NCBI GenBank assembly: GCA_947632425.1
Contig: CANRPG010000069.1
Location: 1 to 8,751 of the forward strand
Origin: an uncultured Clostridia bacterium
Lineage (GTDB): Bacteria > Bacillota > Clostridia > Oscillospirales > Ruminococcaceae
DNA length: 8,751 nucleotides
Direction: 5' to 3'
How positions within the stretch are numbered: the stretch's first letter is position 1; the number at the start of each line of letters is the position of its first letter. The notes under the pieces were generated by a model. It did not search any database, had not been told where the DNA came from, and was given only the letters and a program-made list of their open reading frames with translations. The position numbers were made by a program, and so were the translations under genes. This document shows positions 1-6,434 of this stretch, in pieces.

Positions 1-430
1 CTTTAACGGTCATTTTGAAAGATACGCCCTGTGAGAGCTTTATCTCTGCTGTAAAATCGCCGTAGCTTTTTATATCTGCCATGTTTATCCTTTTCTTTTC
101 TATCTCAATGCCATACTGTTTTTTGATAGCCTCGGAAACGTTGCCCGAAGTTATCGCGCCGAAGAACTTGCCGTTTGCACCTGCTGCTGCGGCTATTTCA
201 ACGCTTTTGCCGTCAAGCTTTTCTTTGAGCTTTATGTTGTCGGCTTTTTCAACATCGAGCTTATGCTGCTGCGATGCCTTTTTGCTGTTGAGTTCGCCTA
301 AGTTTTTAGCGTTTGCCTCGGCTGCCAGACCTTTTGCGAGCAGATAGTTCCTTGCATATCCGTCAGCAACATTTACGGTATCGCCTGCCTTACCGCTGCC
401 TTTTACGTCTTTAAGAAGTATAACTTTCAT
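1..430 (-). CDS. rplI: 50S ribosomal protein L9 (partial, C-terminus off the left edge)
   Basis: The minus-strand frame starting at the ATG at 428-430 gives 143 residues and reaches the window edge without a stop. Bacterial L9 is usually about 148-150 residues, so only a few C-terminal residues are missing. The protein opens MKVILLKDVKGSGKAGD and continues through a VNVADGYARNYLL segment, which matches the conserved N-terminal L9 signature (G..G....V..GYARN.L). This domain binds domain V of 23S rRNA at the base of the L1 stalk. It is followed by a lysine- and glutamate-rich helix (about residues 40-75) and then the C-terminal domain. L9 restrains mRNA slippage and frameshifting on the ribosome. 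The gene follows gdpP by 20 bases with a GAGAGGAAAG ribosome binding site, and no separate promoter or terminator is visible between them, so it is probably cotranscribed. The gdpP-rplI order is conserved in many Bacillota. Confidence 0.96.
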   Translation of the reverse strand, partial: MKVILLKDVKGSGKAGDTVNVADGYARNYLLAKGLAAEANAKNLGELNSKKASQQHKLDVEKADNIKLKEKLDGKSVEIAAAAGANGKFFGAITSGNVSEAIKKQYGIEIEKKRINMADIKSYGDFTAEIKLSQGVSFKMTVK

Positions 431-450
431 AACACACTTTCCTCTCAATA

Positions 451-2427
451 TTATTTATTATTTGCCGATGATTTTTCTATGTAGTCGTCTATTGCCAGAA
501 GAAGCATATGCTTTGCCTCTCGCAATGTGGTACTCAGCTGTACGCCTGCCATTGTCTGATGACCTCCGCCGCCCAGAGCTTCCATTACCAGCTGCACGTT
601 AAAGCCGCCAAGGCTTCTTGCGGATATCTGCACCTTGCCGCTGTCCTCATACATAACGAACGATGCTTTTACGCCGTTTATGCCGAGAAGTTCATCGGCT
701 GCCTGAGGCGCTGCGATACGCATGGTAGGCGATGTTGCTCTTGCGGTGGCAACGGCGCATTCGTTATGTATCTCTGCGTTGGTGATAAGCATTGACTTTT
801 GCTGGAACGTTTCGATAGAGCTTGCAAACAGATTCTTTACCGAAACGGTATCTGCTCCTGTTCTTCTAAGATACGCGGCTGCTTCAAAGGTACGAACGCC
901 TGTGCGCATTACAAAGTTTTTGGTATCCAGCATTATTCCTGCCAGAAGCGCTTCTGCCTCATAGGCGGCAAGTTTGCACTCGTTGCCGAAATACTGCGCC
1001 AGCTCCGCCACCATTTCAGATGCTGAAGAAGCCATAGGCTCGTGGAAGAATATCACCGAATTTTCTATAGCTTTTACCATACGCCTGTGGTGGTCTATAA
1101 CAACGGTTTTGGGGCACAGTCTCAGAAGCTCTGGGCTGTCCACAAAATCGGGGTTATGTGTATCGACTACCACAAGCAAGGTGGCATCGTCAACGTTATC
1201 TATGGCATACGCAGGAGAGATAAAATACTCCTCGCTCTGCTTGCTTCGTATGTAGCCTATAAGCGGCGCGGCTAAGTTTCTCTGGTGGTCAACTGCCACA
1301 AAGGCAGGCGTACCGAGCTTTCTTATAACGGCGCACAGACCTACCGCAGAACCTATGGCATCGAGGTCTGCCATGCTGTGACCCATTATGAAAACCTTAC
1401 TGCTTTCTTTAACAAGGTCTTTAAGGGCGTTTGCTATGATACGCGTTTTGACTTTTGTCTGCTTTTCTACGCCCTTTGAAACGCCGCCGTAAAATTCAAA
1501 GCCGTCGCCCGTTTTAACTGCCGCCTGGTCGCCGCCTCTGCCAAAGCACATATCAAGACCCTGCTTGGCAAATTCTTCGTTCTCTGCAAGTGTCTTGCCC
1601 TCGTTGCCGACGCCTATAGACAATGTAACGGTAGTTCTTTCGCCTATATTTATCTCTCTTGCCTTATCGAGTATAGGAAATCTGCCGTCTATCATTTTCT
1701 TAAGGTATCTGTATTCTAACACTACTAAAAATCTTGAAGACGAGAGCTTTCTTACAACGCCTGTGGTGGAGTCAAAAAACGTTTCCATAAGCTGCTCAAG
1801 CTGTGCAGAAATACGCGCTTTTTCGCTCTCGCGGCTGTCCTGCATAAGCTCGTCGTAGCTGTCAACTGCAACTAGCATTACGGCAGGCCTTGACTGGAAA
1901 TATTCTTCCGTCATATCGTGAAGCTCTGTTATATCATCAAAATAGACGAGAGAAAACTCGGAGTCTGTCATTTTGTTGGTAACGGCTTTTACGCGGTAGT
2001 ATCTGTCGTTGACCTTTATTTTATCGCCCTGCTCGGAATAGAGCTTGTCAAAATCAAAGTCGGCAAGGTCGCCTATATACATTTTATATGCGTGCATCTC
2101 GTCAAGAACATAGTCGTCAAAATCGCGGTTCATCCAGACTATCTGCTTTGAGCCGTCTATAATAGCCATAGGCGCAGGGAAATTCAGCAGCGATTCTTTT
2201 TCCGTCTGCGTTATATCGTTGACACGCTGCAATATGAACTTTTTCAGCACAGAATTTGAAAGTGCCCACATAACGCCGACAGAAATTGCTCCCACGACCG
2301 ACACTATAAGCAGTATCAGCCCGAACTGCGGAGAGTCGGACGACTTATACATATTCCACGATGCAAGCACGGCGGTCAGCGATACGACCGTAAGTATCAG
2401 GTACTGCACTGTATGGTTTCTTTTCAT
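451..2427 (-). CDS. gdpP: Membrane-bound cyclic-di-AMP phosphodiesterase GdpP (YybT family)
   Basis: The 658-residue protein has the full GdpP domain order. Two N-terminal membrane segments lie at about residues 7-26 and 35-57. A PAS-like domain follows at about 70-175, then a degenerate GGDEF domain (about 180-310, with RGGDQAAVK near its end). A DHH domain begins near residue 340, with GHSMADLDAIGSA at 349-361, VVVDTH near 420 and IDHH at 444-447. A DHHA1 domain near the C-terminus has GGGGHQ at about 619-624. The DHH/DHHA1 metal-binding motifs are intact. From the family, the enzyme hydrolyses c-di-AMP to pApA and so affects cell-wall, potassium and beta-lactam responses; the PAS domain binds haem in some relatives. 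A longer frame starts at TTG 2467-2469, but that codon lies in the promoter just upstream of the -10 hexamer, so transcripts could not include it. I chose ATG 2425-2427, preceded by AAGGCAGG seven bases away. Confidence 0.95.
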   Translation of the reverse strand: MKRNHTVQYLILTVVSLTAVLASWNMYKSSDSPQFGLILLIVSVVGAISVGVMWALSNSVLKKFILQRVNDITQTEKESLLNFPAPMAIIDGSKQIVWMNRDFDDYVLDEMHAYKMYIGDLADFDFDKLYSEQGDKIKVNDRYYRVKAVTNKMTDSEFSLVYFDDITELHDMTEEYFQSRPAVMLVAVDSYDELMQDSRESEKARISAQLEQLMETFFDSTTGVVRKLSSSRFLVVLEYRYLKKMIDGRFPILDKAREINIGERTTVTLSIGVGNEGKTLAENEEFAKQGLDMCFGRGGDQAAVKTGDGFEFYGGVSKGVEKQTKVKTRIIANALKDLVKESSKVFIMGHSMADLDAIGSAVGLCAVIRKLGTPAFVAVDHQRNLAAPLIGYIRSKQSEEYFISPAYAIDNVDDATLLVVVDTHNPDFVDSPELLRLCPKTVVIDHHRRMVKAIENSVIFFHEPMASSASEMVAELAQYFGNECKLAAYEAEALLAGIMLDTKNFVMRTGVRTFEAAAYLRRTGADTVSVKNLFASSIETFQQKSMLITNAEIHNECAVATARATSPTMRIAAPQAADELLGINGVKASFVMYEDSGKVQISARSLGGFNVQLVMEALGGGGHQTMAGVQLSTTLREAKHMLLLAIDDYIEKSSANNK

Positions 2428-2460
2428 ATCAGAGCCTGCCTTTCTGAAAACGATTATCTT

Positions 2461-2489
2461 ATTGTACAATATTCGGCGGAAAAAGTCAA
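2461..2489 (-). promoter_or_regulatory. Sigma-A promoter of gdpP-rplI
   Basis: Read on the minus strand, TTGACT (2489-2484) and TACAAT (2466-2461) are separated by exactly 17 bases. This is 5/6 in both hexamers. The start of transcription would fall near 2454, leaving a leader of about 26 bases before the ATG at 2427. It is back to back with the plus-strand promoter at 2500-2528. Confidence 0.85.
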
Positions 2490-2499
2490 CGGGTCCTAA

Positions 2500-2531
2500 T
2501 TGCTAAAACAAGCCTTTCGGCGTAATATATT
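2500..2531 (+). promoter_or_regulatory. Probable promoter of the MecA-like gene
   Basis: TTGCTA (2500-2505) is followed after 17 bases by TAATAT (2523-2528), with the overlapping alternative TATATT at 2526-2531. Each hexamer is 4/6 to 5/6. It diverges from the gdpP promoter, with only about 10 bases between the two -35 boxes, so one regulator could affect both. A small CGGC-TAAA-GCCG hairpin (2537-2548) lies in the leader. The ribosome binding site GGAGAG is at 2566-2571. Confidence 0.55.
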
Positions 2532-2581
2532 AGAAACGGCTAAAGCCGCAAAGTGCATTTTGAACGGAGAGAACTTTTTAT

Positions 2582-3154
2582 ATGAAATTTGAACGCATAG
2601 GGCAAGATGTCCCCGGTATCAAGATAATACTTGACAGCGATGAAAGCGAGCTTTTATATCAAAGGCTTTCAAAAAAAGGCTCGGCAGAGGGGCGTATGCT
2701 TATTGCTTACCTGCTGGCAGCTGCGCAGAAAGAATGTTCTGTAAGCTTTTCTGGCGGCGAGCTCAACGTTGAGATACTTGATTCGCCCGACGGCGCTGTG
2801 ATATACATTTCGGAGATAAAGCCGTATTACTATCTGTCAAGCAGGCGAAACTGGCGTGTAAAGAAAAAACTGACACGGCAGCTTATCTGCAAAATAGACG
2901 ATGTAAAAAGACTTAGAAAATTTATAAAGCAGATACGCTGCACGCCTTTTTGCAAAGAGGGCATACACTCGGATATGTACGCAGGCGAGAGCGGATACAT
3001 CATAGCGTTTTACGGCGATATGCCGCCCGACCCCTACCCTGTTTTATACGAGCTTGGAGTGGAGCACTGCCTTAGCTTTACGCCGCCCTCGGAGGAGTAC
3101 GAAAAAATACTGGAAGGAAACGCCGTTTCTACCCTTGCAGAGCTTTTATCTTAG
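2582..3154 (+). CDS. Divergent MecA-like adaptor protein
   Basis: A 190-residue soluble protein with no signal peptide or membrane segment. It opens MKFERIGQDVPGIKIIL, like the N-terminal substrate-binding domain of MecA/YpbH adaptors (an ..ERI....I...L start). The pattern LLAAAQKEC...GGELNVEILDSPDGAVIYI (about 43-77) fits the rest of that domain. A short basic linker (about 85-98) leads into a C-terminal part with CKIDDVKRLRKFIKQI (103-118), SDMYAGESGYIIAFYG (130-145) and a tail ending in NAVSTLAELLS. This resembles the ClpC-binding domain of MecA. In the family such proteins deliver substrates to ClpC-ClpP and regulate competence or stress factors. The assignment rests on overall pattern rather than an invariant catalytic motif, and the protein is shorter than the roughly 220 residues of Bacillus MecA. 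It has its own promoter and overlaps the 3' end of rpe by 26 bases. Confidence 0.6.
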   Translation: MKFERIGQDVPGIKIILDSDESELLYQRLSKKGSAEGRMLIAYLLAAAQKECSVSFSGGELNVEILDSPDGAVIYISEIKPYYYLSSRRNWRVKKKLTRQLICKIDDVKRLRKFIKQIRCTPFCKEGIHSDMYAGESGYIIAFYGDMPPDPYPVLYELGVEHCLSFTPPSEEYEKILEGNAVSTLAELLS

Positions 3155-3785
3155 CTATCTTGTCGGTCATATCATCGGCGGCAAAAAGATAACTTCCCGA
3201 AACAATGACGTTTGCGCCTGCATCTACGGTAAGTTTTGCGGTATCGGCATTTATTCCGCCGTCTACCTGAATATCGAGCGGCACGCCCATGCTGTCTGCC
3301 TTACTTCGCAGCTCGCGAATTTTATCAAGGCACTGCGGCATAAAGGCTTGTCCGCCAAAGCCGGGTTCTACGGTCATTACAAGTATCATATCAACAAGAC
3401 CGATATATTTTTGCACATCTTTTGCAGGAGTATGCGGTTTTATTGCTATGCCTGCTTTTGCGCCGCACTTTTTAATAAGCGCAACGGTTTCTTCGATATT
3501 ACAGCCCGTTTCTGAATGAAAGGTTATTATGTCTGCGCCGGACTGCACGAATCTTTCTATATAGTCCTGCGGTCGGCAAATCATAAGATGGACATCGAGC
3601 GGCAGTTTGCTGACCTTTTTCACTGCCTGCAATATCGGTATGCCGAAGCTTATATTGTTTACGAAAACGCCGTCCATAACGTCAAAATGCAGCATATCTG
3701 CGCCGCAGACGAACGCTCTTTCGACCTCATTCGCAAGGTGGAGATAGTCGCAGCTGAGCAAAGACGGACTAACTTTTATTTTCAT
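3129..3785 (-). CDS. rpe: Ribulose-phosphate 3-epimerase
   Basis: A 218-residue TIM-barrel enzyme that interconverts D-ribulose 5-phosphate and D-xylulose 5-phosphate in the pentose phosphate pathway, in the cytoplasm. The N-terminus KVSPSLLSCD, the metal and acid-base residues H33/D35 (LHFDVMDG), H66 (DVHLMI) and D175 (QVDGGI), and the phosphate-loop signature MTVEPGFGGQ (137-146) are all present, and the length is typical. Three nested starts exist: GTG 3797, ATG 3791 and ATG 3785. I prefer 3785 because GGTG lies six bases upstream, whereas at 3791 the only purine-rich stretch is too close, and because family members begin right before the KVSPSLL strand. The last 26 bases overlap the convergent MecA-like gene. 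The upstream region holds inverted repeats (see 3811-3937), but I find no convincing sigma-A promoter for it. It may be transcribed together with the esterase gene upstream. Confidence 0.95.
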   Translation of the reverse strand: MKIKVSPSLLSCDYLHLANEVERAFVCGADMLHFDVMDGVFVNNISFGIPILQAVKKVSKLPLDVHLMICRPQDYIERFVQSGADIITFHSETGCNIEETVALIKKCGAKAGIAIKPHTPAKDVQKYIGLVDMILVMTVEPGFGGQAFMPQCLDKIRELRSKADSMGVPLDIQVDGGINADTAKLTVDAGANVIVSGSYLFAADDMTDKIAKIKALQG

Positions 3786-3810
3786 GATCATCACCACTTA
3801 TCAAACCAAA

Positions 3811-3937
3811 CAGCCCGAGGCAAAACTATGCAACGGGCTGCGATCTATATAAACAGCCATTGCTTTAAGCATATTGCGGCTGACAGTTCATTTTATGCCC
3901 GATTACGACAAACTGTTACAGCCGTTTTGCCGCGGCT
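3811..3937. repeat. Three successive CAGCC/GGCTG inverted repeats upstream of rpe
   Basis: Three potential hairpins share the same stem core. The first is CAGCCCG (3811-3817) with CGGGCTG (3834-3840), a perfect 7-base stem. The second is CAGCC (3854-3858) with GGCTG (3878-3882), enclosing TGCTTTAAGCA. The third is AGCCG (3920-3924) with CGGCT (3933-3937). They fill the 202-base gap between the esterase stop and the rpe start. Because the arms share the same five bases they could pair in alternative ways, as in a regulatory leader. No known riboswitch was recognised. None has a clean T-run, so I do not call them terminators. Confidence 0.45.
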
Positions 3938-3943
3938 TATTAC

Positions 3944-3972
3944 TTGACAACGGCGCGGCGCTATGCTAAAAT
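3944..3972 (+). promoter_or_regulatory. Near-consensus sigma-A promoter pointing antisense to the esterase gene
   Basis: TTGACA (3944-3949, perfect) is followed after exactly 17 bases by TAAAAT (3967-3972, 5/6), with an extended -10 TG at 3964-3965. Transcription would start near 3979, about ten bases before the esterase stop codon on the other strand, and proceed into that gene. No plus-strand gene with a ribosome binding site follows before 4962. Its product would be antisense RNA to the esterase, or a small non-coding RNA. Confidence 0.65.
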
Positions 3973-3987
3973 TATTATATACTATAT

Positions 3988-4845
3988 TTATGCACGCTTT
4001 AAAGGAGTGTAGTATTTAAGCACCCAGTCAATGGCAAGCTGAGCCCACTGTGCGGCTACAGGCTGATAGTGACCTTCCCAGCCGTAAGAGGCGGTATTAA
4101 AATCGCAAAGACCCAGACCGTGACCGCCTTTTTCATAGATATGGCACTCATACTCAACGCCGTGGCGGATAAGGGCATCGACATAAAGCAGAGTATTCTG
4201 CACGGGCACGCAGCCGTCATCGGAGCAATGCCACACAAATGTTTTTGGTGTATTTTCGGTAACGCGCTTTTCAAGGCAGACCAAGTCGCGAATGGTTTCG
4301 TCCTGCTCCTCGCCGAGAAGGTTGAGTATTGAGCCTTCGTGGGTAAACTCGCCAGAAGTTATCACGGGGTAGCCGAGGATCTGACCTGCAGGCTTTATAT
4401 CCTGCGGCTGACAGCCAAGAGGTTCATACAGAAATTTTTCATTCCAGAACACCGAAACGCTCGCGGCAAGGTGACCGCCTGCGGAAAAGCCGCAAATATA
4501 GACAAGAGAAGGGTCTATATCGTACTTTTCGGCGTTGTCTTTTACATATTTTACCGCCGCTGCGGCTTCAAGAGCGGCTGTGGGGAACTTCTTTTTAACG
4601 CAGGAATAGCGCAGAACAAAGGTACAGATGCCTGCTCCCAGAAAGCGCAGAGCTATAAATTCAGCCTCTCTTTCAGAGCAGAAATCATAGCCGCCGCCCG
4701 GGCAGATGACTATTGCGGGGCGCTTTTTAGGTCCTGTTTCCTCGGTAACGTCATAGGCATAGCAGGTAAGCGTTGCTTTGCAGCCCTCAGAGGACAAGCC
4801 TGCTTTTGCATAATCTACCAAAATATCGGTTCTTTCATATATCAT
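3988..4845 (-). CDS. Alpha/beta-hydrolase esterase (acetylesterase / BD-FAE-like)
   Basis: A 285-residue cytoplasmic serine hydrolase with no signal peptide. The oxyanion-hole loop PGGGYDF is at 49-55. The nucleophile elbow GFSAGGH is at 119-125 with Ser121. The acid loop WHCSDDGCVPV (205-215) carries the catalytic Asp209 or 210, and the catalytic His242 lies in GGHGLGL. This order and the spacing match the carbohydrate acetylesterase/xylan-esterase-like branch of alpha/beta hydrolases, which often remove acetyl or feruloyl groups from plant polysaccharide fragments. The actual substrate cannot be read from sequence, and a general lipase/esterase remains possible. The ATG at 4843-4845 has AAAGGAG nine to ten bases upstream. 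A strong promoter with an operator-like palindrome lies at 4874-4914, suggesting regulated, possibly substrate-induced expression. An antisense-oriented promoter lies just beyond its 3' end, and rpe lies downstream on the same strand. Confidence 0.85.
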   Translation of the reverse strand: MIYERTDILVDYAKAGLSSEGCKATLTCYAYDVTEETGPKKRPAIVICPGGGYDFCSEREAEFIALRFLGAGICTFVLRYSCVKKKFPTAALEAAAAVKYVKDNAEKYDIDPSLVYICGFSAGGHLAASVSVFWNEKFLYEPLGCQPQDIKPAGQILGYPVITSGEFTHEGSILNLLGEEQDETIRDLVCLEKRVTENTPKTFVWHCSDDGCVPVQNTLLYVDALIRHGVEYECHIYEKGGHGLGLCDFNTASYGWEGHYQPVAAQWAQLAIDWVLKYYTPLKRA

Positions 4846-4873
4846 AACAACACGCTCCTTTTATGAACATAAC

Positions 4874-4885
4874 ATACATATGTAT
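4874..4885. promoter_or_regulatory. Operator-like palindrome at the esterase transcription start
   Basis: ATACATATGTAT is a perfect 12-base palindrome starting immediately after the -10 hexamer of the esterase promoter and centred on the predicted start of transcription. A dimeric repressor bound here would block initiation. It lies 77 bases upstream of the divergent chorismate mutase-ispD gene and could also affect that. The surrounding AT-rich DNA makes a chance palindrome possible. Confidence 0.4.
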
Positions 4886-4914
4886 ATTATATCATATGAC
4901 GACAGGAATTTCAA
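4886..4914 (-). promoter_or_regulatory. Sigma-A promoter of the esterase gene
   Basis: On the minus strand, TTGAAA (4914-4909) and a perfect TATAAT (4891-4886) are separated by exactly 17 bases. Transcription should begin near 4879, giving a leader of about 34 bases that includes AAAGGAG before the ATG at 4845. Confidence 0.85.
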
Positions 4915-4961
4915 TCCATAAAAAATAAAAAATAAATAATTTTCGTGAGGTGTAAAAAAGT

Positions 4962-5927
4962 ATGGCACTAGATGATCTCAGAAAACAGATAGACGAGCTG
5001 GACGTTGAGCTTCAGCGGCTTTTTGAGCGAAGAATGGCGCTTTGTGACGAGGTGGCGCTGGAGAAGAAGAGCACGAATGCCTCGGTCTTGCAAAGCGGCA
5101 GAGAGGAAGATATTCTCAAACGCGCGGTAGAGAGAAGCGAAGGCTTTGCCGACAGCAGCGTTGAATTTTTCAAGAACATAATGGCGATAAGCAGGGGCAG
5201 GCAGAACAAGCTGCTTGCAAGTGATATTACTTTACACCAAGGCGGCGAGGTGAATGTTATAATTCCCTGTGGTGGTGCTTCCTCGCGAATGGGTTTTGAC
5301 AAGCTGTTGTATGAGCTTGAGGGCGAAACAGTGATAAGCCGCGTTATAACGGCGTTTGCAGATATAGATAAAGTAAGCAGGATAATAATACCCGTGGGCA
5401 AAGAGCAGCGAGAAAGTATCGAAAACGCTGTAAAGCCAGATAGCTTTACAGCAGAAATAGTTTTTTCAGAAGGCGGCGAAACACGTCAGCAGAGTGTTAA
5501 AAATGCTGTGAAAATGCTCTCAGACGGCTGCGAGTGGATATGCATACACGACGGGGCGAGACCGCTGATTAGCAGAGAAGTCATAGAAAAAAGTATTGAG
5601 GATGCGAAAGAAACAGGCGCGGCGGTTGTATGCGTACCGGTAAAAGACACGATAAAAGAGGCGAAAGGTGGTTTTTGCATATGCACGCCGGACAGAACGG
5701 AGCTTTTTGCGGCGCAGACACCGCAGGTAATTGCAAAGTCTATATACGTGCGCGCTATTGAACGTGCTGAGCAGCTTGGCGCGGAGTACACCGATGATGT
5801 ATCTCTTTGCGAGGCGATAGGCATAAAGGCGAAGATAACGCTTGGCGACTACGCGAACATAAAGCTGACCACGCCAGAGGACATCGAGATAGCGCGGCAG
5901 TACATAAAAGGCAGGTGCGGCAAATGA
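4962..5927 (+). CDS. ispD: Chorismate mutase (AroQ type) - IspD fusion protein
   Basis: One uninterrupted 321-residue frame encodes two enzymes. Residues 1-85 match the all-helical AroQ chorismate mutase. Aligned by eye with the E. coli P-protein domain, its active-site residues correspond to R7, R24, K35, R47, E48 and Q81, with Gln44 in place of Asp48. This would convert chorismate to prephenate. A linker (about 86-96) leads to IspD (about 97-321), 2-C-methyl-D-erythritol 4-phosphate cytidylyltransferase, with PCGGASSRM (R109), K114, HDGARP (D197), PDR (R245) and NIKLTTPED (K301), all catalytic or CTP-binding positions of the family. Stand-alone IspD is about 225-240 residues, so the N-terminal 90 are extra. 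The ATG at 4962 has GTGAGGTG nine bases upstream. An in-frame GTG at 5250 with AAGG upstream could allow separate IspD translation. The stop overlaps ispF, confirming the pathway context. No clear plus-strand promoter was found. Confidence 0.93.
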   Translation: MALDDLRKQIDELDVELQRLFERRMALCDEVALEKKSTNASVLQSGREEDILKRAVERSEGFADSSVEFFKNIMAISRGRQNKLLASDITLHQGGEVNVIIPCGGASSRMGFDKLLYELEGETVISRVITAFADIDKVSRIIIPVGKEQRESIENAVKPDSFTAEIVFSEGGETRQQSVKNAVKMLSDGCEWICIHDGARPLISREVIEKSIEDAKETGAAVVCVPVKDTIKEAKGGFCICTPDRTELFAAQTPQVIAKSIYVRAIERAEQLGAEYTDDVSLCEAIGIKAKITLGDYANIKLTTPEDIEIARQYIKGRCGK

Positions 5928-6406
5928 GGATAGGTCACGGATATGATGTACACAGGCTGGCACAGGGCAGAAAATTCATTCTTGGCGGTGTTGAGATACC
6001 GCATGAAACGGGGCTGCTTGGGCACTCTGATGCGGATGTGCTGGTACACGCGATAATGGACAGCATACTGGGTGCGTGTGCGCTGGGCGATATAGGAAAG
6101 CTTTTTCCTGACAGTGACGAAAAATACAGTGGCGCTGACAGTCTGGGACTTCTGAGAGAAGTAATTCGGCTTGTAAAGGAAAACGGCTTTACAGTAATAA
6201 ACATAGACAGCACGGTCGCGGCGCAGTCGCCGAAACTGGCACCCTACATAATGCAGATGAGGCAGAACATAGCCGATGCCGCAGGGATAGACGTTTCGCG
6301 TGTTTCTGTAAAGGCTACCACAGAGGAGGGTTTGGGCTTCACGGGCGAAAGGCTTGGTGTTTCTGCAACTGCGATATGCCTTGTTGACGAGGTGGCAGGT
6401 TTGTAA
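5924..6406 (+). CDS. ispF: 2-C-methyl-D-erythritol 2,4-cyclodiphosphate synthase
   Basis: A 160-residue enzyme of the MEP isoprenoid pathway that cyclises CDP-methylerythritol 2-phosphate with release of CMP. It acts as a cytoplasmic trimer. The metal ligands D8, H10 (GHGYDVHRL) and H42 (LGHSDADVL) are present, as are DIGKLFPDSD (56-65) and the C-terminal KATTEEGLGFTG (130-141), and the length is standard. The frame is open upstream to 5807, but the ATG at 5924 is the right start: it begins directly with the conserved MRIGHGYDVH strand, overlaps the ispD stop as ATGA, and has GCAGGTG about seven bases upstream. This four-base overlap implies translational coupling with the fusion gene. No terminator is visible after its stop, so readthrough into the next gene is possible. 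Confidence 0.97.
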   Translation: MRIGHGYDVHRLAQGRKFILGGVEIPHETGLLGHSDADVLVHAIMDSILGACALGDIGKLFPDSDEKYSGADSLGLLREVIRLVKENGFTVINIDSTVAAQSPKLAPYIMQMRQNIADAAGIDVSRVSVKATTEEGLGFTGERLGVSATAICLVDEVAGL

Positions 6407-6434
6407 AAAATGCTTGAAAATTGTCAAAAATCGC

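Noticed and set aside
2425..2469. 14-residue N-terminal extension of GdpP from a TTG start
   Set aside because: The TTG and the codons after it overlap the promoter and lie upstream of the predicted transcription start. ATG 2425-2427 has a better ribosome binding site.
3920..3943. Hairpin AGCCG/CGGCT as terminator of a plus-strand transcript or of the esterase gene
   Set aside because: The stem is only five bases and the following TATTACTT (plus) or GTAACA (minus) is not a real T-run.
4339..4866. Plus-strand open frame of 175 codons downstream of the antisense promoter
   Set aside because: It is a mirror of the esterase coding sequence with no recognisable domain or ribosome binding site. 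The antisense promoter is about 360 bases upstream and does not make it a gene.
4883..4940. Candidate plus-strand promoters for the chorismate mutase-ispD gene
   Set aside because: Several TATATT-like -10 boxes occur in the AT-rich gap, but none has a -35 with more than about three matching bases at the right distance.
5807..5923. Longer IspF reading frame beginning inside ispD
   Set aside because: The extra 39 residues are the ispD sequence read in another frame, highly charged and unlike any IspF. The conserved MRIGHGYDVH start at 5924 is clear.
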